Of a DNA stretch of 34,214 nucleotides, positions 9,126-16,839 are shown in pieces; position 1 is the stretch's first letter; every line of letters starts with the position of its first letter. Source of the DNA: Opitutia bacterium. Lineage in GTDB: Bacteria; Verrucomicrobiota; Verrucomicrobiia; Opitutales; Opitutaceae. The notes under the pieces are model-generated. The model was given only the letters and a program-made list of their open reading frames with translations. It had not been told where the DNA came from and searched no databases. Both the position numbers and the translations under genes were made by a program. The stretch covers positions 1 through 34,214 of the forward strand of contig CANHAH010000017.1 in assembly GCA_947458705.1 (NCBI GenBank), given 5' to 3'.

Positions 9126-9140
9126 GAGCCCAGTGGGCTC
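9126..9140 (+). terminator. hairpin after the TonB-receptor gene
   Basis: GAGCCC-AGT-GGGCTC forms a perfect 6-bp stem with a 3-base loop, 20 bp after the receptor stop codon. There is no T-run behind it, so it would be a weak or Rho-assisted terminator, or simply an mRNA-stabilising 3' hairpin. Confidence 0.4.
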
Positions 9141-9280
9141 GGAAGTTGTGGGACGGATTCACCGCTTCACGCCAACCCCCAAAGCCTGACCCCGTCCGGC
9201 TTCCCTTGGAGTGGTCGGAAACGCAGGGCGTTGTCCGCTCTTGCCTCCGGTCGTTTCCTGCGTCGTCGTCGGCGTGTTGT

Positions 9281-9769
9281 ATGGACAAGCAGACCGTAAT
9301 CAATGCGCTCGCTCTGCTCGGCCGAAAGGCCGAAGCGCGCGGCATCGCACCGGAAATCGCGATTTACGGTGGCACGGTGATGATGCTCGCCTACCGTTTG
9401 CGTGAAGGCACTCAGGATGTGGACGCAGTTTTTCGGCCGCGTGAGAACCTCCAGCCGCTTATTGTAGAGGTCGCGGCAGAACTGAACCTCGCCCCCGATT
9501 GGCTCAACGACAACGTCAGTCAATTTGCACCCAACGCCGGACCGGCGACGAATATCGCGTTCGAAGAGTTGGTCGGTTTGCCGGGGCTCCGTGTTTCCCG
9601 GCCTTCCGCTCGCAAGATGCTCGCAATGAAAGCCCGGGCGGCGCGACTGCCGCGACCCGGCCACGGCGGGGACTTGCACGACCTGGCGTTTTTAATCAAA
9701 CACACACGGCGATTCGCTCGACGACCGCCAGAGGCTCGTCGCGGAACGTGCGTTGGAGATCGCCTATGA
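9281..9769 (+). CDS. nucleotidyltransferase-like protein (DUF6036/AbiEii type)
   Basis: 162 residues from ATG 9281; the frame is open further upstream but that part has no protein-like features. The core has the minimal nucleotidyltransferase pattern: IAIYGGTVMMLAYRLREGTQDVDAVF, with the GGT loop and the DVD metal-binding pair about 15 residues later, followed by a helical part ending in LHDLAFLIKH. This matches the DUF6036 / AbiEii-like group, in which some members are toxins or act in phage defence. The last 22 residues (from HTRRFARR on) look like out-of-frame GC-rich sequence. The +1 frame instead gives a plausible end, GDSLDDRQRLVAERALEIAY, terminating at 9791, so a frameshift in the ACACACAC run at 9700-9707 is possible. 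Its stop overlaps the next start (ATGA), pointing to a two-gene unit. Confidence 0.65.
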   Translation: MDKQTVINALALLGRKAEARGIAPEIAIYGGTVMMLAYRLREGTQDVDAVFRPRENLQPLIVEVAAELNLAPDWLNDNVSQFAPNAGPATNIAFEELVGLPGLRVSRPSARKMLAMKARAARLPRPGHGGDLHDLAFLIKHTRRFARRPPEARRGTCVGDRL

Positions 9770-10176
9770 ACCCCGTCACCCAACGCCCTAAAAGCCTCTG
9801 CGAAATTGCCGAGCGCGCCGACTCGATCGAGGCGTGGGGCCTCGCACTGGGCGACTTGCTCGACGAGATCAATTTCCGTCGCGGGCGCAGTGTGGTCATT
9901 GCCTCGTGTTTGCAGGCGGAGCCGCCGCTCTTGCGTGGAAAATTTGCCCAGGGAGAGGTGGCGGACGCCTTTGCCGCTGCGTTGGCAGAATACCTCGCGG
10001 CGGAACATTTGCGCGATAAAGCGCCGCCGTGGACGCGGGGGCGTGAACGATTTCTCGCGCCGCCGTGGTTCGCCGATGATTCGCCGAAGTTGCGCGACTA
10101 TCTGCTGACGAGCGCACCGCTGACGTTTCGGGACCACGGGGTCTTTATCGATGCCATTTCGCTCAGCCGCGCCTGA
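9766..10176 (+). CDS. hypothetical partner of the nucleotidyltransferase-like gene
   Basis: 136 residues starting at ATG 9766, overlapping the upstream stop by 4 bp. It is mostly helical and charged with no signal peptide. Visible landmarks are LCEIAERADSIEAWGLALGDLLDEI near the N-terminus and a C-terminal FRDHGVFIDAISLSRA. I recognise the closing pattern (FR..xxFxxxxxLSRA) from small proteins encoded next to DUF6036-type nucleotidyltransferases, but cannot assign a biochemical function. By analogy with AbiE and MenAT-type two-gene modules it may be the antidote or regulator of the upstream protein. That role rests only on gene order and overlap. The gene is followed by transposase debris, which fits a mobile or defence-type neighbourhood. 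Confidence 0.6.
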   Translation: MNPVTQRPKSLCEIAERADSIEAWGLALGDLLDEINFRRGRSVVIASCLQAEPPLLRGKFAQGEVADAFAAALAEYLAAEHLRDKAPPWTRGRERFLAPPWFADDSPKLRDYLLTSAPLTFRDHGVFIDAISLSRA

Positions 10177-10285
10177 ATCGCTAAGTATTGTCCCGAACTA
10201 ATATACTTTATCCTGGCACGCCTGAAGTTACCCGATCGGAGAGCTAGGGGTGAATGAAAGAGCTAACCGTTGGTGGTGTGGATCA

Positions 10286-10474
10286 AGGGGGAGCGGCTGC
10301 GCTCATATGATCCTCGAGCCGGCGGAGCGAGGGATATAAGCGTTTGGCCACCGCCGCTTTGAGAAGGCCGCCGAAGCGTTCGACCGGATTAAGTTCAGGA
10401 CACTAGGTTGGCAGCACTCGTAAGTTGCTCGGCAAACGAACATCAGCTTTGGGCCGATGGAGCGACCGCAACTG
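10286..10474 (-). pseudogene. IS630-type transposase remnant (C-terminal DDE region)
   Basis: Reading the minus strand from 10474 down gives QLRSLHRPKADV, then RLPSNLRVLPT, a stop (TAG), then CPELNPVERFGGLLKAAVAK and RLYPSLRRLEDHMSAAAPP. The segment CPELNPVERF...LK is the hallmark of IS630/Tc1-mariner-type transposases, whose usual form is LPPYSPELNPVE with the last catalytic acidic residue in this block. The stop replaces the conserved Tyr (TAC to TAG). Only about 60 codons are left, without start, first catalytic Asp or recognisable inverted repeats, so the element is a decayed fragment. The 360-bp stretch 10177-10536 holds nothing else that looks coding. Confidence 0.7.
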
Positions 10475-10494
10475 CCTGCGTATAAAACGCAGGC
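10474..10494 (-). terminator. strong hairpin downstream of the oxidoreductase operon
   Basis: GCCTGCGT-ATAAA-ACGCAGGC is a perfect 8-bp stem with a 5-base loop. It lies 42 bp beyond the stop of the last Gfo/Idh/MocA gene and just at the edge of the transposase remnant. There is no T-run behind the stem on the minus strand, so it is either an mRNA-end hairpin or part of the old insertion element. Confidence 0.45.
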
Positions 10495-10536
10495 TTCATC
10501 AACACCGGACTTACCTTTAGGAAGGTTGCGTCACAT

Positions 10537-11889
10537 TCACACCCCCCAGCCACCGCGGTAGTGATCGCGGGTGAGCCACTGAGAGCTGCCGCCGCTGGCG
10601 AATTTATTTTTCGCGGGATTCCACTTGGCGTTGGCGCCGTAGCGGTAGGCAAAATTCATCACGTGGCACGCGATCGCGCTGCGGGCGCCGATCTCGACGT
10701 CGCAGATTGGACGCTGGCGCGAGCGCACGCAGGTGATGAAATCCTCGAAGTGGCTCTTGCTGTTGTAGAGTTTCACTTTGGCATTCGCTAGGTACTCGCG
10801 CTCGGTAAGCGTGACTTCGCGCTCCATGGACGTGCCCTTGTCGGTTTCTTTGTCCCAGAATTTATGGACCGTTTTGCCGTCCATGATTAGCTCGAACTTA
10901 CCGCGATTTACGTGGCAGACCCCTTCGGTGCCGTAGAAAGAGACGCCTTTGCCGCGGACGTGCGTGAGCACGGTTCCGTCAGCGTAGACAAGTTGCGCGC
11001 CACGTTTGGCGGTGGCCCAATTTTGCGGGGCGCGGACCTCAACGGGCCCGCTGGCATCGGCGTTGAGCGCCCATTGCGAGATGTCGATATGGTGTGCACC
11101 CCAGTCGGTGATCATGCCGCCGCCAAATTCCCAAGTTAGGCGCCAATCGGGATAATTATTGTGGATACCGCGTGGGCTGAGTGACGGGTTGTAAGCGACG
11201 AGTGGGCCTGGGCCGCACCAACGATCCCAGTCGAGGCCGGGTTCCATTGGTTCGGCGGGTAGGGTGTACGGCTTGGCGGGATCGCCGAAGGAAACATGGA
11301 TCGAATCAACGCGGCCCAGGACCCCGTTGCGTACGAGCTCGGCGGCGATACGGAATTCTTTCGATGAGCGTTGCTGGGAGCCTACTTGGAAGACGCGATC
11401 GGCCTTGCGCACTTCTTTCACGAGCTCGACGGCTTCGTGGACGTTATAGGTGAGTGGTTTTTCGCAATATACGTCTTTGCCGGCACGAACGGCGGCGATG
11501 GCGATGTAGGCGTGCCAATGATCGGGTGTGGCGATGATGACGATATCGATATCTTTGCGTGCGATGACTTCGCGAAAATCGTTGTACGCCGCACAGCCTT
11601 TGTAGTCGGCGCCGGCTTTGGCGGTGTAGGCGGTATCGACGCGCTTTTTGGCGTGCTCGCGGCGGGTTGTGTCGACATCGCACACCGCGAGGACTTCAAC
11701 ATCGTCGCGGTTGAGACAATTGCCGAGGTGGCTACCCATTTGTTTGCCCATGCCGATGCAGCCGATGGTGAGGCGTTTGCTCGGGGCGCTCTCGGCGGAC
11801 CAGACGCGGTTTGGTAAAATCAGGGGTGCTGAAAACAGAACGGCCGAGGTTTTGAGAAACGCGCGGCGGTTGGGTTGGGGAAGATTCAT
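10537..11889 (-). CDS. Tat-exported Gfo/Idh/MocA-family oxidoreductase
   Basis: 450 residues. A twin-arginine signal (NRRAFLKTSA, residues 7-16) and a hydrophobic stretch (VLFSAPLILP) lead into a Rossmann NAD(P)-binding domain with the glycine motif IGCIGMGKQMG. The signature YCEKPLT (catalytic Lys of the EKP motif) follows, then the C-terminal beta-sheet substrate domain with WGAHHIDISQWAL. Family members oxidise or epimerise sugars and polyols with tightly bound NAD(P); periplasmic forms are abundant in Verrucomicrobiota and Planctomycetota. It lies 42 bp after another Gfo/Idh/MocA gene and is the last of a three-gene minus-strand set that begins with an aldo/keto reductase, which suggests stepwise oxidation and reduction of a sugar. 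The exact substrate is unknown. Confidence 0.87.
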   Translation of the reverse strand: MNLPQPNRRAFLKTSAVLFSAPLILPNRVWSAESAPSKRLTIGCIGMGKQMGSHLGNCLNRDDVEVLAVCDVDTTRREHAKKRVDTAYTAKAGADYKGCAAYNDFREVIARKDIDIVIIATPDHWHAYIAIAAVRAGKDVYCEKPLTYNVHEAVELVKEVRKADRVFQVGSQQRSSKEFRIAAELVRNGVLGRVDSIHVSFGDPAKPYTLPAEPMEPGLDWDRWCGPGPLVAYNPSLSPRGIHNNYPDWRLTWEFGGGMITDWGAHHIDISQWALNADASGPVEVRAPQNWATAKRGAQLVYADGTVLTHVRGKGVSFYGTEGVCHVNRGKFELIMDGKTVHKFWDKETDKGTSMEREVTLTEREYLANAKVKLYNSKSHFEDFITCVRSRQRPICDVEIGARSAIACHVMNFAYRYGANAKWNPAKNKFASGGSSQWLTRDHYRGGWGV

Positions 11890-11931
11890 ATTGGGGTAAT
11901 TTAAAGGGTAATAAGTTTTGGTGCCGTCGGC

Positions 11932-13335
11932 TTAGTATTCGCGGTCCCGTTTCCGTCCGGGTTCGGGAATGGGATAAATTCCTTGGGCGTCGGGCATGAG
12001 CGGAGAGGCGCTTTCGAGGGTGAGTTTGTCGACGCCGGGCGCGAGCTCGACGGTGCTGTTAAAAAACGCATCCCAAGTGATCTCTTGGCCGGTGTGCGCG
12101 GCGAAGCGGCCCATCGAAGTGGCCACGCTGGCTTCGACGCCGCGTTTCACTTCGTTAAACGGGGTGTCGTGTCGGATGGCGTGGGTGAGGGCGTTCCATT
12201 CGTTTTGGTAAGGATCGCGCTCGGCGGGTGCGACCTCAGAGGTCCACAGCATTCGCTCGGGCACCGGAAGTTGGCCTGAGTAAATTGAAGACGGCAGACC
12301 GCAGTCGCCGTTTTTGGCGGCGACGGCCATGCCTTTGCTACCTTGGACGTGGCTAAAATACATGTCGTTGCAGCCGGTGACGCAGCGCCCGTCCATCAGC
12401 ATTTTTCCGCCGTCGGCGAAGGTGTATTCTACGGCGTAGGAATCAAAATTTTGGTCGATGTAGCGCTCGCCCTTGGGGCTGTGACGATAGTGGCGGCCGC
12501 CGAGCGCCTGAGCTTTGACGGGCCAGGCGTTTTTCATCCAGCAGAGGTGATCGATGTGATGGATGTAGAAATCGCTGTAACAGCCGCCACTTAGCCAGAT
12601 GAAGCTGTGGAAGCGTTTGATCTGGTACATCAGATCGGTGAGCGGTCCGGGATTGGCTTCGGAGAAAGCGGAGGCGAGCGGGCCAGCCATGCGGTAACCG
12701 CGCATGAGGATGACATCCCCGATCTGGCCGTCGCCGATGCGTTGGTGGAGCTCTTGCATCGCGCGGCTGTGGCGCGACATCAGGCCGACGCCCACTTTGA
12801 GGTTTTTTGCGGTGGCTTGCGCGGCGAGGTCGATCATCCGGCGCGAGGTCGGGCCGTCGGCGGTGAGCGGCTTTTCCATGAACACATTGAGCTTCTTCTC
12901 GATCGCGTAGGCGAAATGCACCCAACGAAACGCGAGCGGTGTGGTGAAGATGGCGATGTCGCCGGGCCGCAGGCAATCCATGGCGTGTTTGTACGCGTCG
13001 AAGCCGATGAACTTGCGGTCTTCGGGCACGTCGACGTTAGCGGCATGTTTCCGTTTTAACGCATCGTAGGCGGTCTTGAGACGTGGTGCGAACACATCGG
13101 CCATGGCGACGAGTTTGACCGGGCCAGTGTTGACGGAGAGGGCGTTGGACGCCGCGCCGGCGCCGCGACCGCCGCAACCGATTAGGGCGACTTGGATCGT
13201 GTCGGTACCTTGCGCGTGGACGTGAGGCAAGGTTACGCCGGCGAGGGCGGAAACGGCGGCAAACTGGGCGCCGGATTTCAAGAATTCGCGGCGGGGATTA
13301 AGCAACGTAGCGGGCGAGGTCGGGGTCGGGGGCAT
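11932..13335 (-). CDS. exported Gfo/Idh/MocA-family oxidoreductase
   Basis: 467 residues. The N-terminus has a Tat-like motif (PRREFLKSGAQF, about residues 13-24) followed by an alanine-rich hydrophobic segment ending VHAQG. The Rossmann motif is VALIGCGGRGAGA, and the catalytic EKP motif is FMEKPLT. The C-terminal domain contains GGCYSDFYIHHIDHLCWM, the conserved active-site helix with paired His residues. It differs enough from the downstream paralogue (10537-11889) that they probably work on different substrates or steps rather than being a recent duplication. It lies between an aldo/keto reductase (79 bp upstream) and that paralogue (42 bp downstream), all on the minus strand, consistent with one operon. 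Family assignment is firm, substrate unknown. Confidence 0.87.
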   Translation of the reverse strand: MPPTPTSPATLLNPRREFLKSGAQFAAVSALAGVTLPHVHAQGTDTIQVALIGCGGRGAGAASNALSVNTGPVKLVAMADVFAPRLKTAYDALKRKHAANVDVPEDRKFIGFDAYKHAMDCLRPGDIAIFTTPLAFRWVHFAYAIEKKLNVFMEKPLTADGPTSRRMIDLAAQATAKNLKVGVGLMSRHSRAMQELHQRIGDGQIGDVILMRGYRMAGPLASAFSEANPGPLTDLMYQIKRFHSFIWLSGGCYSDFYIHHIDHLCWMKNAWPVKAQALGGRHYRHSPKGERYIDQNFDSYAVEYTFADGGKMLMDGRCVTGCNDMYFSHVQGSKGMAVAAKNGDCGLPSSIYSGQLPVPERMLWTSEVAPAERDPYQNEWNALTHAIRHDTPFNEVKRGVEASVATSMGRFAAHTGQEITWDAFFNSTVELAPGVDKLTLESASPLMPDAQGIYPIPEPGRKRDREY

Positions 13336-13414
13336 GGGGTTAAAGTTTTAGGGGAGTAACACGAGGTCAACCGTCGGTTTAAGCGCGGCGTTAGGTCGAG
13401 GCTCAACGGCGAGG

Positions 13415-14395
13415 TTAATCAAAGATTGGAAAAAAGGTGTTAAACGCTTTTTCTCCGAAGTGACCTGGATCGTTGAAACGGCGGTGGCGATCGAGGCCGT
13501 CGATCGCGGTCATCTCGGCGGCGCTAAGCGTGAAATCAAAAAGCGCGAAATTTTCCGCGAGCCGCGCGGGTGAGGCGGTTTTCGGGATGACGGCGCAACC
13601 GCGTTGCACGCCCCAGCGTAGCGCAATTTGCGCGGGCGTGCGGTTGTGGGTGGTGGCGATGCGCGTCAGCACGGGATCGGCGAGAACGTTTTCGGCGGGC
13701 GTCGCCATTCCGAGCGGTAAATATGATGGAGCGCCGAGTGGCGAAAAAGCGGTGACGGCGATATTTTCTTGCGCGCAGTAACGCAGCTGGCGCGGCTGGG
13801 TTAGGTACGGGTGTAATTCGATCTGGTGTACGGCGGGGCGAATCGAGCAGGAAGCGAGTACCTCGCGCAGCGCGGAGATGTTGAGATTGCAGACGCCGAT
13901 GCGCTTTACGAGACCGGCGCGTTGGAGTTCTTCCATGGCGCCCCAGGTGTCGGCGTAGGGTACCGAGATGGGTTTCATGGCGGGCTGGGCGAGCTTGGGA
14001 TCGTGGAACCACTCGGGCGGGTAACGCACCTCAAAGGGCACGTACGCGAGTGCGATCGGGAAATGCACCAAGTACAGATCGAGCACATTGAGCTTGAGGT
14101 CGCGCAAGGAGCGTTCGCAGGCCGCGCGTACGTATTTTGGTTCGTGGTAGGTATTCCAGAGTTTTGAGGTCACCCAGAGTTCGTCGCGCCGGCACAGTCC
14201 ATCGCGCAACGCCGCGCTCAAACCTGTACCGACTTCGGGCTCGTTACCGTAGTCGCACGCGCAATCGAGATGGCGGTAACCCAGGCGGATCGCCTCGCGC
14301 ACAAGCCCAGGGAGTTCAGGCTTTGGCATTTTCCACATGCCGAGACCGACCGAGGGAAAATGACCGCCATCAGACAGAGAAAATGCGAGGGACAT
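13415..14395 (-). CDS. aldo/keto reductase (aldose/xylose-reductase-like)
   Basis: ATG 14395 gives 326 residues and the usual family N-terminus (MSLAFSLSDGGHFPSVGLGMWK); the 12 codons before it look non-coding. The catalytic tetrad is complete: D44 and Y49 in HLDCACDYGNE, K78 in VTSKLW, and H111 in LYLVHFP. The insert VPFEVRYPPEWFHDP and the later IPKTASPARLAEN NADPH-binding loop resemble aldose and xylose reductases. These reduce sugar aldehydes to polyols with NADPH, or run the reverse reaction. No export signal is seen, so it is cytoplasmic, unlike the two Tat-exported oxidoreductases downstream. It is the first gene of that minus-strand set. A role in pentose or hexose interconversion is likely; the precise sugar is not shown. 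Confidence 0.85.
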   Translation of the reverse strand: MSLAFSLSDGGHFPSVGLGMWKMPKPELPGLVREAIRLGYRHLDCACDYGNEPEVGTGLSAALRDGLCRRDELWVTSKLWNTYHEPKYVRAACERSLRDLKLNVLDLYLVHFPIALAYVPFEVRYPPEWFHDPKLAQPAMKPISVPYADTWGAMEELQRAGLVKRIGVCNLNISALREVLASCSIRPAVHQIELHPYLTQPRQLRYCAQENIAVTAFSPLGAPSYLPLGMATPAENVLADPVLTRIATTHNRTPAQIALRWGVQRGCAVIPKTASPARLAENFALFDFTLSAAEMTAIDGLDRHRRFNDPGHFGEKAFNTFFPIFD

Positions 14396-14512
14396 ACGCA
14401 GCGTGTTAGGCTTAGGCTGACGCGGCGTCACGGCGGAATTTTTTAGCTTCTTGGAGTCGAGGCTGGAGTCGGTCAGAAAATCACCAACCTCTTTTTTTCA
14501 CCCCTCATTATC

Positions 14513-15886
14513 ATGCGTTTCTTCTTATTGCTTCGCGCTGTTTATATTGGTTCCGCGATGTGGGCGGCGGCGGTCGCGGCCGAACGCGCCCCTAATTTCA
14601 TCGTCATCCTAGCCGACGATCTGGGTTGGGCGGATTTGGGCCACGATGGATCGCGAATCGACACGCCGCAGCTGGATCGACTCGCGCAACAAGGCGTGAA
14701 GCTTACGCATTTCCGCGCCTCTGCGCCGATGTGTTCGCCCACGCGAGCGGCACTACTCACGGGGCGTTACCCCCACAGCGTCGGCATGCCCGAACTCGCT
14801 AGCCCCGATGCGCGTGGCAACGTCCCGATCCTCGCTCTTGATCATACTGCGATCACGCTCCCCGAGGCTCTCCAGCCCGCCGGTTACCGGAGCACCCTCA
14901 TTGGCAAATGGCATCTTGGCTTCTACAAAGAAAACTGGCCGCGCACGCACGGTTTCGACGAATTCTGGGGCTCACTTATCGGTACGCCTACGTTTTGGCA
15001 CGCCCGCGAGACGTACCACAACGAGACCCCCATCACGGTCCCCGGTTATTACACCGATGAGCTCGCCACCCGCGCGATCGCTAGCCTCCGGCGCGATGCT
15101 GCCGAGGCGAAACCCTTTTTCCATTACCTCGCTTTCAACGCCCCGCATTACCCGCTCGAAGCGCCGTTTGAACTGGTCGCCAAGTACCGCAAACGCTTCC
15201 CCGACCGCGGCCTGTTTGCGATCTACGCGGCCATGGTCGAACATCTAGACACTGCCCTGGGTCGCATCTTCGCCACCCTCGATGAGCTCCATCTGGCTGA
15301 TAACACCCTGGTCGTTTTCATGTCCGACAACGGTCCCACCGCCGAGCTCAACTCCTACGGCCCCGAAGGCGCGGATTTTTCCAACGGCCCGCACCGCGGC
15401 TATAAATTTGGCACCACCGAAGGCGGCTTGCGCGTGCCTTTCCTTGCGCGTTGGCCTGGTAAAATCCCCGCTGGCACCGTGCGTCATGGCTCCGCTATCA
15501 CGATGGATATTTTACCCACGCTGCTCGACGCCGCCGGCGTGACGCCTGCCCCGGGACACGAAATCCACGGCCAATCGCTCATGCCGCTGTTGCGGGGCGA
15601 ATCCTTTACTCGTCGCGCCGCCCTCCACTGGGAAAATCAACAAAACGCCGCTGTCCTCGACGGAGAATGGAAACTCGTGCACCGCTTCTGGGAGCCAAAA
15701 CCTCGGCTTTATCGACCGCTCGAAGACATTAGCGAAGACCGCGATCTCGCGGCTCAAAACCCTGAGAAAGTCACCGCCTTGCTCGCGCTTCACGAGCAAT
15801 GGAAATCCCGTTACTATCCCAATCCCGTCAAGCGCATGATCAAGCGGCCCCCGGTGCAATTTCCGACGACGCCACTCGATCCTTAA
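14513..15886 (+). CDS. exported arylsulfatase (type I sulfatase)
   Basis: 457 residues with a signal peptide (MRFFLLLRAV..., cleavage near AAVAAE). The mature enzyme begins with PNFIVILADDLGW, where D35/D36 bind calcium. The sulfatase signature CSPTRAALLTGRY has C74, the residue converted to formylglycine; CxPxR is the form handled by both aerobic and anaerobic maturases. Further active-site groups are GKWHLG and the distal metal pair in VVFMSDNGPT. The length and the SDNGPT pattern fit arylsulfatase-A-like enzymes that remove sulfate esters from glycans or aromatic sulfates in the periplasm. It is transcribed divergently from the aldo/keto-reductase operon and convergently with the esterase gene, so it may release sulfate from a sugar handled by those neighbours. 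No maturase gene lies in the window. Confidence 0.9.
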   Translation: MRFFLLLRAVYIGSAMWAAAVAAERAPNFIVILADDLGWADLGHDGSRIDTPQLDRLAQQGVKLTHFRASAPMCSPTRAALLTGRYPHSVGMPELASPDARGNVPILALDHTAITLPEALQPAGYRSTLIGKWHLGFYKENWPRTHGFDEFWGSLIGTPTFWHARETYHNETPITVPGYYTDELATRAIASLRRDAAEAKPFFHYLAFNAPHYPLEAPFELVAKYRKRFPDRGLFAIYAAMVEHLDTALGRIFATLDELHLADNTLVVFMSDNGPTAELNSYGPEGADFSNGPHRGYKFGTTEGGLRVPFLARWPGKIPAGTVRHGSAITMDILPTLLDAAGVTPAPGHEIHGQSLMPLLRGESFTRRAALHWENQQNAAVLDGEWKLVHRFWEPKPRLYRPLEDISEDRDLAAQNPEKVTALLALHEQWKSRYYPNPVKRMIKRPPVQFPTTPLDP

Positions 15887-15890
15887 AATA

Positions 15891-15913
15891 CGGCGGTTAA
15901 TTTTTTGCCGCCG
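15891..15913 (-). terminator. hairpin between convergent sulfatase and esterase genes
   Basis: CGGCGG and CCGCCG pair across an 11-base T-rich loop in the 29-bp gap between the two convergent stop codons. On the minus strand the stem is followed by TATTTTAA, so it may end the esterase transcript. The loop is large and the T-run imperfect. Confidence 0.4.
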
Positions 15914-15915
15914 CC

Positions 15916-16833
15916 TCAGGCTTTGCGCTGCAACCAACCACCTCGCGCGAGCCAGGCTTCGGCGCGCGCAGGCCATTGCGTGACGGGTTTTTCGGCGACC
16001 GGTCGCAAGCCGTAACCGTGACCGCCCATGTCGTATACGTGCAACTCGGCCGAGCCGCCGGCTTTTTTTAACTGGGTGGCGACGTGCAGACTGTTTTCGA
16101 CCGACACGCCGTCGTCGAAAGCGTGCACGAGAAACATTGGCGGTGCTTCTTTGGTGAATGTGATTTGATGGGTCATCGCGGCTGGGTAGCGCTCGAAAAA
16201 TCCGCCGGTGTAAATTAACATCGTGAAATCCGGGCGGCATAGTTGTTGGTCGGTAGCGTCTAGGGCGGGGTAGCGGCGTTCGTTTAAAAACAACGAGGTA
16301 TAAGCTGCGGTTGTACCGCCGGCGCTGAAGCCGAGGATACCGACGCGTTGCGGATCGAGGCCCCATTCGCCGGCGTGGGCGCGGACCAGACTCATGGCTC
16401 GTTGCGCGTCTTGCACGGGCGCAAGCCAAGCTTGTTTTGGATCGCGGGATGGTACGCGGTATTTGAGAATGATGCCGGTGACGCCGAGTGAATTGAGCCA
16501 GGCGGCGACTTCGGTTCCCTCGAGATCGTAAGCGAGGATGTTAAAACCCCCGCCGGGGCAGATGATAACGCTGGTGCCGTTGGCTTTTTCGGGCGCGGGT
16601 CGGTAAACGGCGAGTTGGGGTGTGGTCACATTACCAAGTTTGATGATGCGGCGACCGGCGATGAGTTTGTCGGAGTCCTTGGTGAGATCGGCCTCGGGCG
16701 GCAGCGTGGCGGTGTCACCGGGTGGCCTCGCCGGCCAGACGTCGAGTACGAGCGGCGCCTCGGACGCGAGGAGCGAACGGGCGCTCAAAGTACCCAACAA
16801 AAAGAGTAGGCCAAGGCGAGGGGAGGAGCGCAT
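15916..16833 (-). CDS. exported alpha/beta-hydrolase (esterase, acetylxylan-esterase-like)
   Basis: 305 residues with a signal peptide (LGLLFLLGTLSARSLLAS). The alpha/beta-hydrolase features are an oxyanion loop CPGGGF at residues 92-97, where HGGGF is usual, the nucleophile elbow GFSAGG with S170, an acid in HAFDDGVS (D240/D241), and the catalytic His in MGGHGYG (H272). The combination of this oxyanion loop, the elbow and about 300 residues resembles the BD-FAE / acetylxylan-esterase-like group that removes acetyl or feruloyl groups from plant polysaccharides, but other carboxylesterase activity is possible. The gene begins 6 bp after the stop of the large SGNH/PVC cytochrome gene, so the two are almost certainly co-transcribed and act in the same extracytoplasmic space. 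Confidence 0.8.
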   Translation of the reverse strand: MRSSPRLGLLFLLGTLSARSLLASEAPLVLDVWPARPPGDTATLPPEADLTKDSDKLIAGRRIIKLGNVTTPQLAVYRPAPEKANGTSVIICPGGGFNILAYDLEGTEVAAWLNSLGVTGIILKYRVPSRDPKQAWLAPVQDAQRAMSLVRAHAGEWGLDPQRVGILGFSAGGTTAAYTSLFLNERRYPALDATDQQLCRPDFTMLIYTGGFFERYPAAMTHQITFTKEAPPMFLVHAFDDGVSVENSLHVATQLKKAGGSAELHVYDMGGHGYGLRPVAEKPVTQWPARAEAWLARGGWLQRKA

Positions 16834-16839
16834 GGAGAT

